Source: Dasypus novemcinctus (Eukaryota > Chordata > Mammalia > Cingulata > Dasypodidae). Taken from it: a DNA stretch of 64,000 nt. Positions 44,881 through 57,029 of this stretch are shown here, piece after piece. Below the pieces are notes generated by a model. It had not been told where the DNA came from. It worked only from the letters and a program-made list of their open reading frames with translations, and searched no databases. The translations under genes and the position numbers were made by a program. Each line of letters opens with the position of its first letter. Positions within the stretch are counted from its first letter, which is position 1. Location: assembly GCF_030445035.2 (NCBI RefSeq), contig NC_080673.1, positions 181,393,216 to 181,457,215 on the forward strand. The letters are read 5' to 3'.

Positions 44881-45765
44881 TGTCTTAGTTTGTCTTTTAG
44901 TTTGCTAAAGCTGCTCAAAGCAGATACCATAAAAAGGGTTGGTCTTTAACAATGGGAATTTATTAACTTACAAGCTCACAGTGTTGAGGCTGAGAGAAAT
45001 ATCCAAATCAAGGCATCATCAGCTGATAGTCTTTCCCTGAAGACTAGCTGCTAGCAATCCTGGCTCCTCTGTCACCTGGCAAGGCACGTAGTAGCATCTG
45101 TTGGTCTCTTCCTTCTCTTCCAGGTTTCACTGCTTTCCGCTTCTTGCTTCCATGACTTGCTCTTTTTCAGAATTTCCTTCTCTTATAAAGGACTCCAGTA
45201 AAAGGATTAAGCCCCATCCTGAAAGAGGAGGGTCACATCTTAAGATCTCACTCACCCAAAGATCCTACTTATAAAGGGCCCCACCCACAGGAATGGATTG
45301 ACTTTAAAAACATAATTTTCTAGGGTCCTTAAGATTTAAACCATCAGTTTGCCAGCCTGCTATGATAAATACCACATACTGGGTTGTTTAAACAGCAGGA
45401 ATGAAAGATTGACAATGGGCTCACAGTTTATGGGCTAGAAAAAGTCCAAAATCAAGATTTTGGCAAAATTTGCTTTCTCCCAGAGTCTAGTGCTTTGTTC
45501 TTGCAGCCAGCAATCCTTAGGGTTCCCTGCCTTTTATCTTTGCCTCCAGTCACATGGCAATACCTTCTCCTTTCTGGCTTCTGTAACTTCTGGGTTCTCT
45601 TTATAAGGCCTCCAATAATCAAATTAAGACCCAGCTTCATCCAGCTGAGCTTCATCGTAACTAAAATTAACATCTTCAAGAGGTCCTATTGACAAGAGGC
45701 TCATACCCACATCAGTGTGGATTAAGAGCATGTCTAAGCTGGGATACATAATTCAAACTACCACA
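44881..45765 (-). mobile_element. MaLR-type solo LTR (family C), split by a related LTR
   Basis: The outer LTR consists of 44881-44892 (TGTCTTAGTTTG) and 45352-45765, ending AATTCAAACTACCACA. The outer element resumes with CCAGCCTGCTATGATAAATA, and has CACATACTGGGTTGTTTAAA and CCTCCAATAATC inside. Confidence 0.8.
44893..45346 (-). mobile_element. Inner solo LTR (family C) nested in the outer one
   Basis: It runs from TCTTTTAGTTTGCTAAAG to AAGATTTAAACCATCA and is flanked by GTTTG on both sides (44888-44892 and 45347-45351). This is a perfect 5 bp target duplication, as expected for ERVL/MaLR. Internal blocks include GACTCCAGTAAAAGGATTAA and GATCCTACTTATAAAGGGCC. Confidence 0.85.
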
Positions 45766-45779
45766 AATACTGTTTCTTC

Positions 45780-45950
45780 TTGTAACACTTACCACAATTG
45801 TAATTAATCTTTAATAAGTTTATCTTTTTAATACCCCTCTGTCCTTTACAATACCATAATTACAAGAAGAGAAGGGACCAGGTCTACTCTGTATCCTCTC
45901 ATAGGAAGTGCACCAAAAATATTTATTGAACAGTGAATGAGTAGACATCA
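45780..45950 (+). mobile_element. L2 LINE 3' end
   Basis: AGAGAAGGGACCAGGTCTAC, CTGTATCCTCTCATAGGAAG and AATATTTATTGAACAGTGAA match the L2 tail. Confidence 0.75.
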
Positions 45951-46039
45951 ATCAGTAGTGCTGGCTTCTTAAGAAATGCACGAGGTGGGGATAGGGTATT
46001 GAGGTGTGAGAGGAGATTGGCAGACTAGCTATGAAATTC

Positions 46040-46400
46040 ATTTACCTTTTCTCCTAAAAACGCAGAGATCTCTTGGTGTTAAGTGTGGTCTTGAGGATGG
46101 GTTCTGGCTAATGGAATGCAGGTAAAAATGAGGTCCACTACTTCCAGCCATAGGACATGTGAATCCTCCAGTGCCATCCTCCATTCACTCTTCCTCTGCC
46201 TGATGACCAGAAACAAGAAAAGACACTAAGCCCAGAAGATGGTGGATCCATTAGCTGGAAAGATTTAGGTCCCTGCATCACCATGTGGAGCACTGCAGAC
46301 CAAAGATATGCACAAGGGTGGAAATAAATTCCTGTTTCTTGAGTTGTTGCTGATGTGAGGAATTTTGTTAAAGCAGTTATCCTACCCTGACTAATAAAAG
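46040..46400 (+). mobile_element. Old LTR-like fragment, name uncertain
   Basis: TGGCTAATGGAATGCAGGTA, CACTACTTCCAGCCATAGG, AATAAATTCCTGTTTCTTGA and ATCCTACCCTGACTAATAAA match the layout of a common mammalian LTR-like repeat. I cannot give its family. Confidence 0.5.
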
Positions 46401-46605
46401 GGAGGAATCCCAGATGATGCTGTCTGGCATTTCTTAATCCTCTTAATCAAGACATTCCAGTTTTTTCCTCAAACCTGAAACATACTCATGAATATACTTT
46501 ACTGAAACAATCAGTGACTATAGTTGGGACCAGCATTGTTCATATGTGGTACAGACAGACAGGGGGCAACAAGAAGAATTTGCTCACCAGGAGCATGTCA
46601 CCCAC

Positions 46606-47215
46606 TGTATTGGTCAGCCAAAGAAGTGCTGATGCAAAGTATCAGAAATCTGTTGGCTTTTATAAAGGGTATTTATTTGGGGTAGATGCTTACAGTCACA
46701 AGGCCATAAAGAGTAGGTTACTTCCCTCACCAAAGGCTGTTGCCACATGTTAGAGCAAGATGGCTGCCAGTCTCTGTGAGGATTCAGTCTTCCTCTTCGT
46801 TCTAAGGCTCTACAGTCCCAGCTTCTTCCAATCTCAGCTGTAGACTGGCATAAGGCTTATCTCTCTTCCTGGGGCTTGTCTCTTTCCAGGCTCAGCTGCT
46901 TTGCTTATTCCATAATGCCAGATGTAAACTGTCAGGTAAATAGCTAGGCTCTCTCCCTGAGCCTCTAGCATCATAAACAAGCTCTGTCCTCTGCTGTGTA
47001 TTGTTTTCTGTGTGAGTGTTTGCCCACCAAGGGAGTGGGGACTCAACGTCCTACTGACCTGGCCAAATCAAAGCTCTAATCTTAATTCAATCAAATGAAA
47101 GCAAAACCTCTGAATTTAATACAATCAAAGGGTTCTACACCCTGTGGAATCGACCAGTTTATAAACATAATCAATATTTATTTTTGTAATTCATTAATAA
47201 TATCAATCTGCCACA
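46606..47215 (-). mobile_element. Solo LTR, family A (610 bp)
   Basis: On the minus strand it starts TGTGGCAGATTGATATTATT and ends TTGGCTGACCAATACA. The flanks are CCCAC (46601-46605) and TCCAC (47216-47220), a 5 bp duplication with one mismatch. It is the best-bounded copy of the family seen at 10486 and 12727, and no internal sequence adjoins it. Confidence 0.88.
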
Positions 47216-47224
47216 TCCACTAAC

Positions 47225-48055
47225 CCACCAAAATGCCTGAAACGTTATACCTAAAAATTCTTTTTTTCAAGTTACAGAACACACTTTTATAAGACAACTT
47301 TACTTAGCTAAAATGGACCTACAATAAACTACATATACTTAAGATGTACAATTTGATAAGTTTTCATATATGTATATACCTGTGAAAACATTGCCACAGT
47401 CAAAATAATAAAGAAATGTATCACCCAAAAAGTTTCTACATACCTTTTTTTATCGATTGTTCCCTTCCATCCAAACCCATTCCTCTTGCCCCCTCCATCC
47501 CCCAGCAACCACAGACCTGCTTTTGTCATGGTACATTAGTTTGCATTTCCTAGATTTTTACATAAATTAAATCATACAGACCATACTGACTTTTATGGCT
47601 TCTATTAAAGCATCATTACTTTGAGATTCATTCGTGTGGTAGTCTGTATCAATAGCCAGTTTTGTTCTATTGCTGAGTTGTATTCCATTGTGTGGCTATA
47701 CCACAATTTTTTATACATTCACCAGTTAATGGACATTTAGAGTGTTTCTAGCTTGGAGCTACAGCAAATAAAGCTGCTACAAACTTTAATGTGCAAGTCT
47801 TTAGATGGCATGTGCTTTCAATCTATTCCTAGATGAATGGAATGGCAGAATCACATGATAGATACATATTTAGGTTAGGAGAAAATGAGAAATAACCAAA
47901 CTGCTTGACAACATAGTTGCACCACTTTGCATTCCAACCAGCAATGTATGAAAGCTCCACCCGGTCCAGATCCTCACTAACACTTGGCGTGGGCAGTCAT
48001 TTTGCTTTTAGCCATTTTAATAAGCATGAGTGACATCTCATTGGCTAAAGCAGAA
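47225..48055 (-). mobile_element. Old L1M 3' region
   Basis: Reverse L1M phrases occur in order: AACCACAGACCTGCTTTTGT, TACATAAATTAAATCATACA, TTGTATTCCATTGTGTGGC, CAGTTAATGGACATTTAGAG, CTTTGCATTCCAACCAGCAA and TAATAAGCATGAGTGACATC. It is older and more worn than the L1 that starts 16 bases later. Confidence 0.85.
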
Positions 48056-49096
48056 GTTCCAAAATTCACTTTTTTTAAAACAAATCAATTTTGAAGATAC
48101 ATATTAATAAAGCATGCAATTCATCCAAAGTATACAATCAAAGGTATTTGGTAATCACACTGTTCTGCAATCATCACTTCACTCATTGTTATAGCATTTT
48201 CCTTATTTAAATAATAATAATAAACATAAAAAAAAAACAAGAAAATTCCTCACCTCTCAATCTCTCTGTGCTTCCCCCACAGGACACAGGTGCTGCTTCC
48301 AGTTGTTCTATCCAAAGTATATAATCAATGGCTTTTAGTAAAATCACAATATTGTACATTCATCAACTCAAAAATTTTAGAACAATTTCATTACTCCAAA
48401 GAGAAAGATTTCACAACCCTTAGCATTCTTTCCTCAGACCGACATAACCACTAACCTCATTTCATCTTTATAAATTGTTTTATATTTATATTTTATATAA
48501 ATGGAATCATACAACATGTCATACTCTGTGTCTAGTTTCCTTCTCTTAGTATGAGGTGTTTTTTGTCTGATATTCACATTTTGTAGTATTAACTTACATT
48601 GGTTCAGCTTCAAAGAAAAAAGCTCTTATATATGCAATTCTAACCATATTCATATCTCACATAATAATTTATATTTATTTCATAATAGGACAATCATACA
48701 GTATTTGTCCTTTTGTGTCTGGATTGCTTCACTCAACATAATGGCCTCCAGGTTCATCTATGTTATCATGTGCTTCATGATTTCACTTCTTCTTACTGCT
48801 ACCTAATATTCCATTGTGTGTATACTCCACAATTTGTTCATCCATTCATCAATTGATGGACACCTGGTTGTTTCCAACTTTTACCTATTGTGAATAATGC
48901 TGCTATGAACACCAGTGTGCAGATATCTGTTCGTTTCACTGCTCTCGGATCTTCTGGATATAGATTGAACAATGGTATTGCCAGGTCCCCTGGAAATCTA
49001 TATTTAAATTCCTTAGGAACTACCAAACAGTCCTCCACAATGATTTCTGTACCATTCCACATTCGCACCAACGATGAAAAAGCATTCCTATCTTTC

Positions 49097-49509
49097 AAAG
49101 GACACAACCAATCCAATGTCCACAGAGAAAATGTGGCATTGGTGTGGGAAGGGTGGCCATGGTGGCTGCTGGGTGCGGGGAATGGGAGGAAGAGATGAGA
49201 TGGGGAGGCGTTTTCAGGACTTGGACTTGTCCTGGGTGGTGCTTCACGGACAACTACGGGACATTGTAGATCCCCACAGGGCCCACTGGATGGAACGTGG
49301 GAGAGTGTGGGCTATGATGTGGACCATTGACTATGGGGTGCAGCGATGCCCAGAGATGTACTTACCAGGTGCAATGGATGTGTCATGATGATGGGAGAGA
49401 GGGTTGCTGTGGGGGGAGTGGGGGGTGGGGGCGGTGGGGTTGAATGGGACTTCATATTTTTTGAATGTAATATTTTTTTAAAAAATGAATAAAAATTTAA
49501 AAAAAAAAA
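49097..49509 (+). mobile_element. L1-tailed non-coding retroposon, 5'-truncated, nested in L1
   Basis: It is flanked by AAAAAGCATTCCTATCTTTC (49077-49096) and AAAAGCATTCCTATCTTTC (ending 49525), an unambiguous target duplication. The 3' end has AATAAA and A-rich tail sequence. It matches the 60711-61469 copy throughout (GGACTTGGACTTGTCCTGGG here, GGATTTGGAGTTGTCCTGGG there). The open frames in it (48890-49388) are chance. Confidence 0.92.
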
Positions 49510-51037
49510 AGCATTCCTATCTTTCCGCATCCTCTCCAACATCTACTGTTTTCCAACTTTTTAATAGAGTCCAGTCTAATGGGTGTGAAATTATATCTCA
49601 TTATAGTTTTGATTTGAATTTCCCTAATTGCTAAGATGTTGAATATTTTTTCATATGTTTTTTTGCCATTTGTCTTTCTTCTTTGGATAGTTGTCTTTTC
49701 AAGTCTTTAGCCCATTTTTTAATTAGATACTTTGTCTTTTTATTAGTAAGTTGTATGATCCCCTATATATCATGTATATTAAACCCTTATCAGATATGTG
49801 ATTGCCAAATATTTTCTCCTACTGAGTTTACTGCCTTTTCACTCTTTTGACACAGTCCTTTCAGGTGCAAAAGCATTGAATTTTGAAGAGATCCCATTTA
49901 TCTATTTTTTCTTTTGTTGCTCATGTTCTGGCCATCAAGTTTAAGAAACTACTGCCTACCACAAGATCTTGAAGATGGTTTCCAACATTTTCTTCTAGGA
50001 GCTTTATGGTTATTATTTTTATATTTAAGTTCTTCACCCATTTTGAGTTAATTATGGTATAAGGTGTGAGATAGGGGTCTTCTTTCTTCCTTTTGGATAT
50101 GGCTATGCAGTTCTCTCAGCAGGACTTATTGAATAGACTGCTCTGACCCAGCTAGGTGGGCTTAACAGTTTTGTCAAAAATCACTTGACTGTAGATGTGA
50201 GGGTAAATTTCTGAGTTCTCTGTTTGGTTTCATTGGTCAATCTGTCTGTTCTTACGCCACTATCATGCTGTTTTTACCACTGCAGCTAAGTAATATGCTT
50301 TAAAATTAGGAAGGTAGATCCATCCAACTTCGTTCTTCTTTTTTTAAGACATTTTTTGGCTCTTCAGGCCCCTTACCCTTCCAAAGAAATTTGATTATTG
50401 GCTTTTTGATTTCTGCAAAAAAGGCTGTTCGGATTTTTATTGGGATTCCCCATTGAATCTGTAAATCAGTTTGGGTAGAATTGACATCTTAACAATATTT
50501 AGTCTTCCAAATGCTATTAATGATGTATCCCACCACTTTGCTGAACTTGTCTACTAATTCTAGTAACTTTGCTGTGGATTTTTCAGGATTTTCTAGATAT
50601 AGAAAACAGTGAAAATTTTACTTATTCCTTTCCTATTTGGGTGCCTTTTATTTCTCTGTCTAGACAGATTGCTCTAGCTAGAACTTCTAGCACAGTATTG
50701 AATAACAATGGTGACAGTGGGCATCCTTATCTTGTTCCTGATCTCAGTGGGAATGCTTTCAGTCTTTCACCATTGAGTACAATGCTAGCTGTAAGTTTTT
50801 CATATATGCACTTTACCATATTGAGAAAGCTGCTTTCTATTCCTATCTTTTGGAATGTTTTTATAAAGAAAGTATGCTATATTTTGTCAAATTTCTTTTC
50901 TGCTTCAATTGAGAGGATCATGTGATTTTTCTTCTTCAATTTATCAATATGGTTCATTACACTAATTGATTTTCTTGTGTTGAACCACCCTTGCATACCT
51001 GGGATAAAACCCACTTGGTCATATTGTATAATTCTTT

Positions 51038-51819
51038 TTTTTTTTTACTTGCAAAGACCAGTGTTTTTGTTTTTTTCTTTTCTTTTCTTTCGTTCTATTT
51101 TTTAATGTTACATTAAAAATACATGAGGTTCCCATATACCCCCACACACCACACCCCACTCCTCACACATAGACAACCTCTTTCATCATTATGGCACATT
51201 CTCTGCATTTGGTAAATACATTTTGGAGCACTACTGCACCACGTGGATAATAGTTGACATTGTAGTTTACACTCTCCCCCAGTACATTCAGTGGGTTATG
51301 GCAAGATATATAATGTCCTGCATCTGTCCCTGCAATATCATTTAGGACAACTCCAAGTCCCAAAAAAGTGCCCACATCACATCTCTTCTTCCCTCTCCCT
51401 GCCCACAGCAACTACCATGACCACTTTCTCCACATCAATGCTATTATTTCTTCCATTGCTAGTCACAATAGTTCCATAGTAGAATATCAGTAAATTCCCT
51501 CTAATCCATATTTTATTCCTCCATCATGTGGACCCTATCAAGGTGATATCCAGTCCACCTCTATATCGAGAGGGGCTTAGATTCCACATGGATGATGGGT
51601 GCAATTCTCCTGCTTGCAGTCATAGTCACTCTTGGTTCCCTGGTGTGGTGGTTGACCATCTTCACCTCCCTGTTAGCTGACCTGGCTAAGTTCAATGAAC
51701 CAGAGGGTAGGAATTGCAACTCTGCTGAGGCTTAGGGCCCAGCTGGAACATGGACAGTCCAGAGATTCAAGTGTCCTAAGTATACACCAACCCTAGTGCC
51801 AACCACATGTTCAGTAAAA
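51038..51819 (-). mobile_element. L1-tailed non-coding retroposon, nested in L1
   Basis: It is flanked by TATAATTCTTTT at about 51027-51038 and 51820-51831, a 12 bp target duplication, with a T-run at its low end. It resembles 16287-18033 and 60711-61469: on the plus strand GGTTCCCTGGTGTGGTGGTT here and GGCTCCCTGGTGTGGTGGTT there, though in the latter that block is on the plus strand relative to an opposite tail (see findings). No coding potential is visible. Confidence 0.88.
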
Positions 51820-52624
51820 TATAATTCTTTTAATATGCTCTTGGATTCTGTTTGAAAGTATTTTGTTGAGGATTTTTGCATCTATATTCATTAGAGATAT
51901 TGGTCCATAATTTTCTTTTTTCATAGTATCTTAATCTGGATTTGGTATTGGGTGATGTTGGCTTCATAGAATAAGGTTGGTAGCATTCTTTCCTGTTCAA
52001 ATTTTTGGAAAAGCTTGAGCAAGATCAGTATTAGTTCATCTCTGAATGATTGGTAGAATTCATCTGTGAAGTTACCTGGTCCCAAATTTTTGATCTTTGG
52101 GAAGTTTTGATGACTGATTCAATCTCTTCACTTATGATTGACTTGTTGAGGTCTTTTATTTCTTCTAAAATCAGTGTATGTGGTTTATGTGTTTCTAGGA
52201 ATTTGTCCATCCTGCCTACTTTTTCTAAGTTTTCAGTAAACAGTTATTCATAGTATCCTCTTACGATCTCTCTTATTTCTACAGGGTCAGTGGTATAGTT
52301 ACCCCTCTCATTTCTGATTTTAATTATTTGTGTCTTCTCTTTTTTTTTTCTTTGTCAGTTTAGCTAAGGGTTTGTCAATTTTATTGATCTTCTCAAAGAA
52401 CCAACTAATGGTTTTGTTGATTCTATTGGTTTTTTGTTCTTAATTTCATTTATTTCTGTTCTGATCTTTACTATATCTTTCTTTCATCTTAGCTTGGGAT
52501 TAGTTTGTTGTTCTTTTTACAGTTCTTCCAAGTGTACAGTTAGCTCTTTCTTGTTTTTAATGTAAGCACTGAGGGCTATAAATTTCCCTCTCAGCACTGC
52601 CTTCGCAGTGTCCCATAAGTTTTG

Positions 52625-53052
52625 TGTTTTTTTTTAACGATTTATTTATTTATTTATTTCTCTCCCCTTCCCACCCGCCCCCGTTGTCTGTTCTTTGTGT
52701 GTATTTACTGCGTCTTCTTCTTTGTTCGCTTCTGTTGTTGTCAGCAGCACGGGAATCTGTGTTTCTTTTGTTGTGTCATCTTGTAGTGTCAGCTCTCTGT
52801 GCGTGCAGCACCATTCTTGGGCAGGCTGCACTTTTCTTTCACGCTGGGCTGGGCGGCTCTCCTTACGGGGCACACTCCTTGCGCGTGGGGCTCCCCTACG
52901 CAGGGGACACCTCTGCATGGCACAGCACTTCTTGCACGCATCAGCACTGTGCTTGGGCCAGCTCCACAAGGGTCAAGGAGGCCCAGGATTTGAACCGCAG
53001 ACCTCCCATGTGTTAGATGGATGCCCTAACAGCTGGTCCAAGTACACTTCCC
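52625..53052 (-). mobile_element. DAS SINE (armadillo tRNA-derived), nested in L1
   Basis: The target duplication is TCCCATAAGTTTTG (52611-52624) and TCCCATAGGTTTTG (53053-53066), one mismatch. The (TTTA)n tail is at 52640-52660 and the tRNA-like head is at the high end. Sense and antisense frames of 107-130 codons are SINE artefacts. Confidence 0.95.
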
Positions 53053-53916
53053 TCCCATAGGTTTTGATATGTTGTGTTCTCATTTTCATTCGCCTCAAGA
53101 TATTTACTGAATTCTCTTGCAATTTCTTCTTTGACCCACTGAGTGTTTAAGATTGCATTGTTTAATCTCCATATATTTATGAATTTTCCCTTTTTCCATT
53201 CATATTGAGTTCCAGCTTGATTCCATTATGATCACAGAAAGGATTTTGTGTAATTTCAATCTTTTTAAATTTGTTGAGACTTGTCTTGTGACCCAACATA
53301 TGGTCATAGAAGGATCCATGAGCACATGAAAAGGATGTATACCCTATTGTTTTGGGGTTCAATGTTCTATACTGTCTGTTAGGTGTTGTTCATTTATCAT
53401 ATTATTCAAGCTTTCTGTTTCTTTATTTATCCTTTGTCCAGATGTTCTATCTAATACTGAGAGTGGTATATTGAAGTCTCTGACTATTATTTATTTCTCC
53501 CCTCAGCTTTGCCAGTGTGTGCCTCATGTATCTTGGAGCATTGAGCTTAGGTGCATAAATACTTACAATTGGTATTTACCTTGTGGGATTGCCCCTTTTA
53601 CTACTATATAAGGACTTTATTCATCCCTTACAACAGTTTTGCACTTAAAATCTATTTTGTCCAATATTAGTATCACTACTCCAGCTCTTTTTTGATTACT
53701 ACTTGCATGGAATATCTTTTTCCAACATATCTCTTTAACCTCGTTGTGTCTTTACACCTGAAGTGAGTTTCTTGTAGACAACTATAGACCATTCATATTT
53801 TGTTACCCATTCTATCAGTTTGTTTCTTTTGATTGGGGAGTTCAAGAATTAATTGTTAATGTTATTACTGTAAAGGCATTACTACTTCATCCATTTTGAC
53901 CTTTGGCTTTCTGTTG

Positions 53917-54700
53917 TCATACCATACAATAGTCTTTCTTTTTTTTACTCTTCCTAATAATCTTCATATCTATAGTCTTCTCCAAGTCTCTCACCCTTAT
54001 TTTTTTTCCTTTCAGGCTGAGCACCCCCTTTAGTATCTCTTGTAATTCTGGTCCTTTGGCAACATATTCAATCATTTTTTGTTTGTCTGTGAAGACTTTG
54101 AACTCCCCTTCATTTTTGAACAACAGCTTTGCTGGATACAGAATTCTTAGCTGGTAGTTTTTCTCTTTCCATACCTTCAGTATATCATACCACTCTCTTC
54201 TCTCTTCCATGGTTTCTGATGAAAGGTTGGCACTTATTTTTATTGAGTTTCCTTTGTGTGTGATGTTTTTCTTTTCTTTTGCTGCTTTAACAATCTTCTC
54301 TTTATCTCCGATATTTGTCATTTGTCATTCTGAATAGTAGGTGTCTATTTGTGTTTATTCTGTTTGGGGTGCATTGTCCTTCTTGGATATTGATATTTAT
54401 GTCTTCCATAAGAGAAGGGAAGTTTTCAGTCACTATTTCCCCAAATATTCTTTCTTTTACTTTTCCATTTTCTTTTCTTTCTGGGACATCAATAATGCAT
54501 ATGTTTTCCATTTTGCATTGTCATTCCATCCCCTGAGACTCTGTTTAATTTTTTCCAATCTCTTTTCTTTATGTTCTCCTGTCTTTTCCAGTTCAGATGC
54601 TCTGTCTTTGAAAACACTAATTCTGTATTTGAGAAATTCAAATCTGCTCTAATGTGCCTCTGATGTATTTTTAATCTCATCAATCATTTCTTTCATTCCC
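53917..54700 (-). pseudogene. L1 ORF1 remnant with a 7 bp duplication frameshift
   Basis: The minus strand encodes an L1 ORF1p. A worn coiled-coil region lies above about 54600. Then come IIDVPERKENGK, ENFPSLMEDININIQEGQCT (RRM region, frame 54302-54511), ISANLSSETMEERREWYDIL, YQLRILYPAKLLFKNEGEF and ELQEILKGVLSLKGK (C-terminal domain, frame 53917-54321). The two frames part at a head-to-tail TTTGTCA duplication (54314-54320 and 54321-54327), which shifts the reading frame. ORF1p binds L1 RNA as a trimer; this copy cannot make it. Confidence 0.9.
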
Positions 54701-55739
54701 ATGAAGTCTGCTACTTTTCTGCAGACTTTCAAATTATTCTTTATGCTCCCCCAGTGTTTTCTTAATATCATTTATCTCACTAGTCATATTTTCTTTCAGT
54801 TCTTTGAATTAATTTAGGAGAGGTGTGTGATTATCATTGAGTAATTGTATTAAATCCTAGATCTCTTCAAGATATTGGCTTAATTTTTTTAGCTGTGCCA
54901 TCTCTTCCTGTTTCCTAATATGGCTTGTAAATTTTTGCTGATATCTAGGCATCTGAATATGTTGGTGAATTTACTCTGATGACCAATTTCTCTCCCTTGC
55001 CTATTGGTATTATTTTTCACACTTCTTCTTTGACACTTGGCTCAACTTATCCTAAGTCTTTAAAATTTCCCATTTTAAGTTATCAAAATTGTGCCAGGGT
55101 CTCACTAATGGAGTACAGACTTTCTCCCAGGGGTGAGGTAAAAAGAGCTCTAAAAATAGTTTTTGTCCATATAATTTCCAGACTGGCCAGCAGATAGTGC
55201 TCATTGGTGCACCTATCCAAGCCGGCCCCACTGGCCAAATTCACTGAAGAAGATCTCCCCAATTAGCCCTCTCTTTTCCCTTGTAACAGCTGACAGGAAG
55301 GAAGATGTCTGGTCCCCTCTCAGTCACCTTTAATGAGTCAGGGGTTTTACCCCCCGCTGAATTTCTTGGGGGCAGAGGAGGGGAGCCCTTCCTGGCAGCT
55401 GGGAGGTTTAGTAACTCACAGTTAGTTTTTTCAGCTTCTTCATCTCTCTGTCCCTCACTCTTCTTGGAGTTGTAAGTCATTGCCCTGGTCTGCTGACCCC
55501 CAAAGTAGGTTCCTCAGGCAGCTTTTGGTTTTCTCCATTGTTTTTGTGAGAGAGCTGAGTCTTTTCTGCCTAACTGGATATCATCTTCCCACAATCCCTT
55601 CAAGAATGCTTTTGATAACAACTTTTTCCTTAAATCATTTCCTGTGGCTCCCCAGAAATCCCAGCACTGCCCCCAGAACTCACTTTTAAAATGACACTTT
55701 GACAGTGTGAAAAGGGCATAGACTTTGATACAGGAAGTG

Positions 55740-56400
55740 GTTTCATGTGTTCACAACATCATTTCTTTATGTATAACTTTATCAAGGAAGGATGGCATTT
55801 CCGAAAAAGGGAACAGCACGTACAAAGACATGAAAGAGTGTGTTGGGCAGGCAATAAATATTTCAATAACAATAGAGTAAAAAGTGAAAAGTAAGGAGTG
55901 GCAACATATTATTCTATAAATACAAGCAAGCAGTGGCCAGATCATGAAAGGTCTGGTATAGCAGGTAAAAGGTCTAAGATTCTCATCCTTGAAAAACAGG
56001 ACCTCATGATGGCGGAGATTGTCATAATCAGATGTGTGAACTCAAACTGGCAGCTTTGTGAGGAACAGACTGGAGGAGAGGTGAAATCATGTATAGAGAA
56101 CTCTAAGAAGATTATTGCATTAGTTCAGATCAGGGATGATGAGGAACTAATCCAGGGCAGTAGCAGCAGGGAAAGAGAGAAAGCAAAATGAGATAAATAA
56201 GAAAGAATTGACCAGACTTGGAAGATAATTGCCTGCCAATATTTTAAATGACTGATAGGTTTTTACTTCAGGCAAGTACGTAGGCAGGGTGTCTTCTAAT
56301 AAAATAAGGAACATAGGTGGGAAAGTAGATTTGTGATATAAGGTGATAAATTCATTCTGGGACCCCTGGGATTAAGGTAGCTTCAAAAACAAAAGTGGAG
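55740..56400 (+). mobile_element. Old interspersed repeat, name uncertain
   Basis: GGAACAGCACGTACAAAGAC, AGTGGCCAGATCATGAAAGG, GATTATTGCATTAGTTCAGA and GATGATGAGGAACTAATCC match, in order, a common ancient mammalian repeat. The same family lies at 32640. The 97-codon frame 55898-56191 falls inside and is not a gene. Confidence 0.55.
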
Positions 56401-56489
56401 TTATTTGTTAAGTCAGTTTTTGCCTCTTTTGTCCAAAACAGTTGCATTAATCACCATTTATGTACATGACATTATAGAGAGATGGAACT

Positions 56490-56720
56490 ATGCAGTGCCA
56501 GACATGAGACTAGACTAGGATCCAGACAACTGAGTTTTTATACTAGTTAGTTAGTTTTCACTTATTTTTGGCAAGTCTCTTAAACACTCTGAGTCTTGAT
56601 TTACTCATCTGTTAAAAGGAGATATACTACCAACCTTATACATTTACATTGTAGGATAGTGAAGAGCAATAGTGCATGAGAAAATAAAATGATAATGCAA
56701 GGTCAAAACTATTAATAATA
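56490..56720 (+). mobile_element. MIR SINE
   Basis: TTTTTGGCAAGTCTCTTAAA, CACTCTGAGTCTTGATTTAC and TCATCTGTTAAAAGGAGATA follow the forward MIR core. Confidence 0.85.
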
Positions 56721-57029
56721 TTAGGAGAGAGATATAGAGGATTCTGGGGAGCCTCAAAGTGCTTACTTCCAATTGGCTCTGACCTCACATTGCTACACAC
56801 AACTGTTTTCAGCCCCAAGTGAGGGCAGGGTCTTGAAAAAATAAACCCTAGTTGCACTTTGATGGAGTAAAGAGCATGTCAATAGCAGACAAGAATATCA
56901 GACAGAAAACACGTAAAGTAGCTCAGGACCACTCTCATCAAGTCACTTTTCAGGACAGCAGAAACTCTTCATATGCAGTTTCCCCATATATGAGGGTGCT
57001 AGTCTTGAACGAAAGATAATTCTCTAGGA
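56721..57029. other. Unassigned stretch
   Basis: Nothing is recognised. Confidence 0.4.

Larger units (their letters stand above)
48790..53900 (-). pseudogene. L1 ORF2 remnant (endonuclease, RT, C-terminus)
   Basis: From high to low coordinates it shows endonuclease-like sequence at about 53.9-53.2 kb, then RT-domain sequence around the inserted elements. The C-terminus has LAIPLFNLYPEDPRA and FIAALFTIGKSWKQP at 48838-49116. At the place where the FADD catalytic motif should lie (about 50.6 kb) I cannot find it; only the following segment (equivalent to ILYLENPEKS) is recognisable. Frameshifts, stops and three insertions make it inactive. Confidence 0.85.
48071..55598 (-). mobile_element. 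Nearly full-length L1 carrying three later insertions
   Basis: It runs on the minus strand from a 5' start GGGATTGTGGGAAGATG (55582-55598) through a 5' UTR, ORF1 and ORF2 to a 3' UTR and T-run at 48071-48077. The outer span of 7.5 kb drops to about 5.9 kb after subtracting inserts at about 49.1-49.5, 51.04-51.82 and 52.6-53.05 kb. A degraded target duplication may be TTCCAAAATTCAC (48058-48070) against TTCAAGAATGC (55599-55609). All frames are broken. Confidence 0.88.

Noticed and set aside
48838-49388. Overlapping plus and minus frames of 92-104 codons
   Set aside because: The minus frame is the L1 ORF2 C-terminus. The plus frames run across L1 antisense and a nested retroposon.
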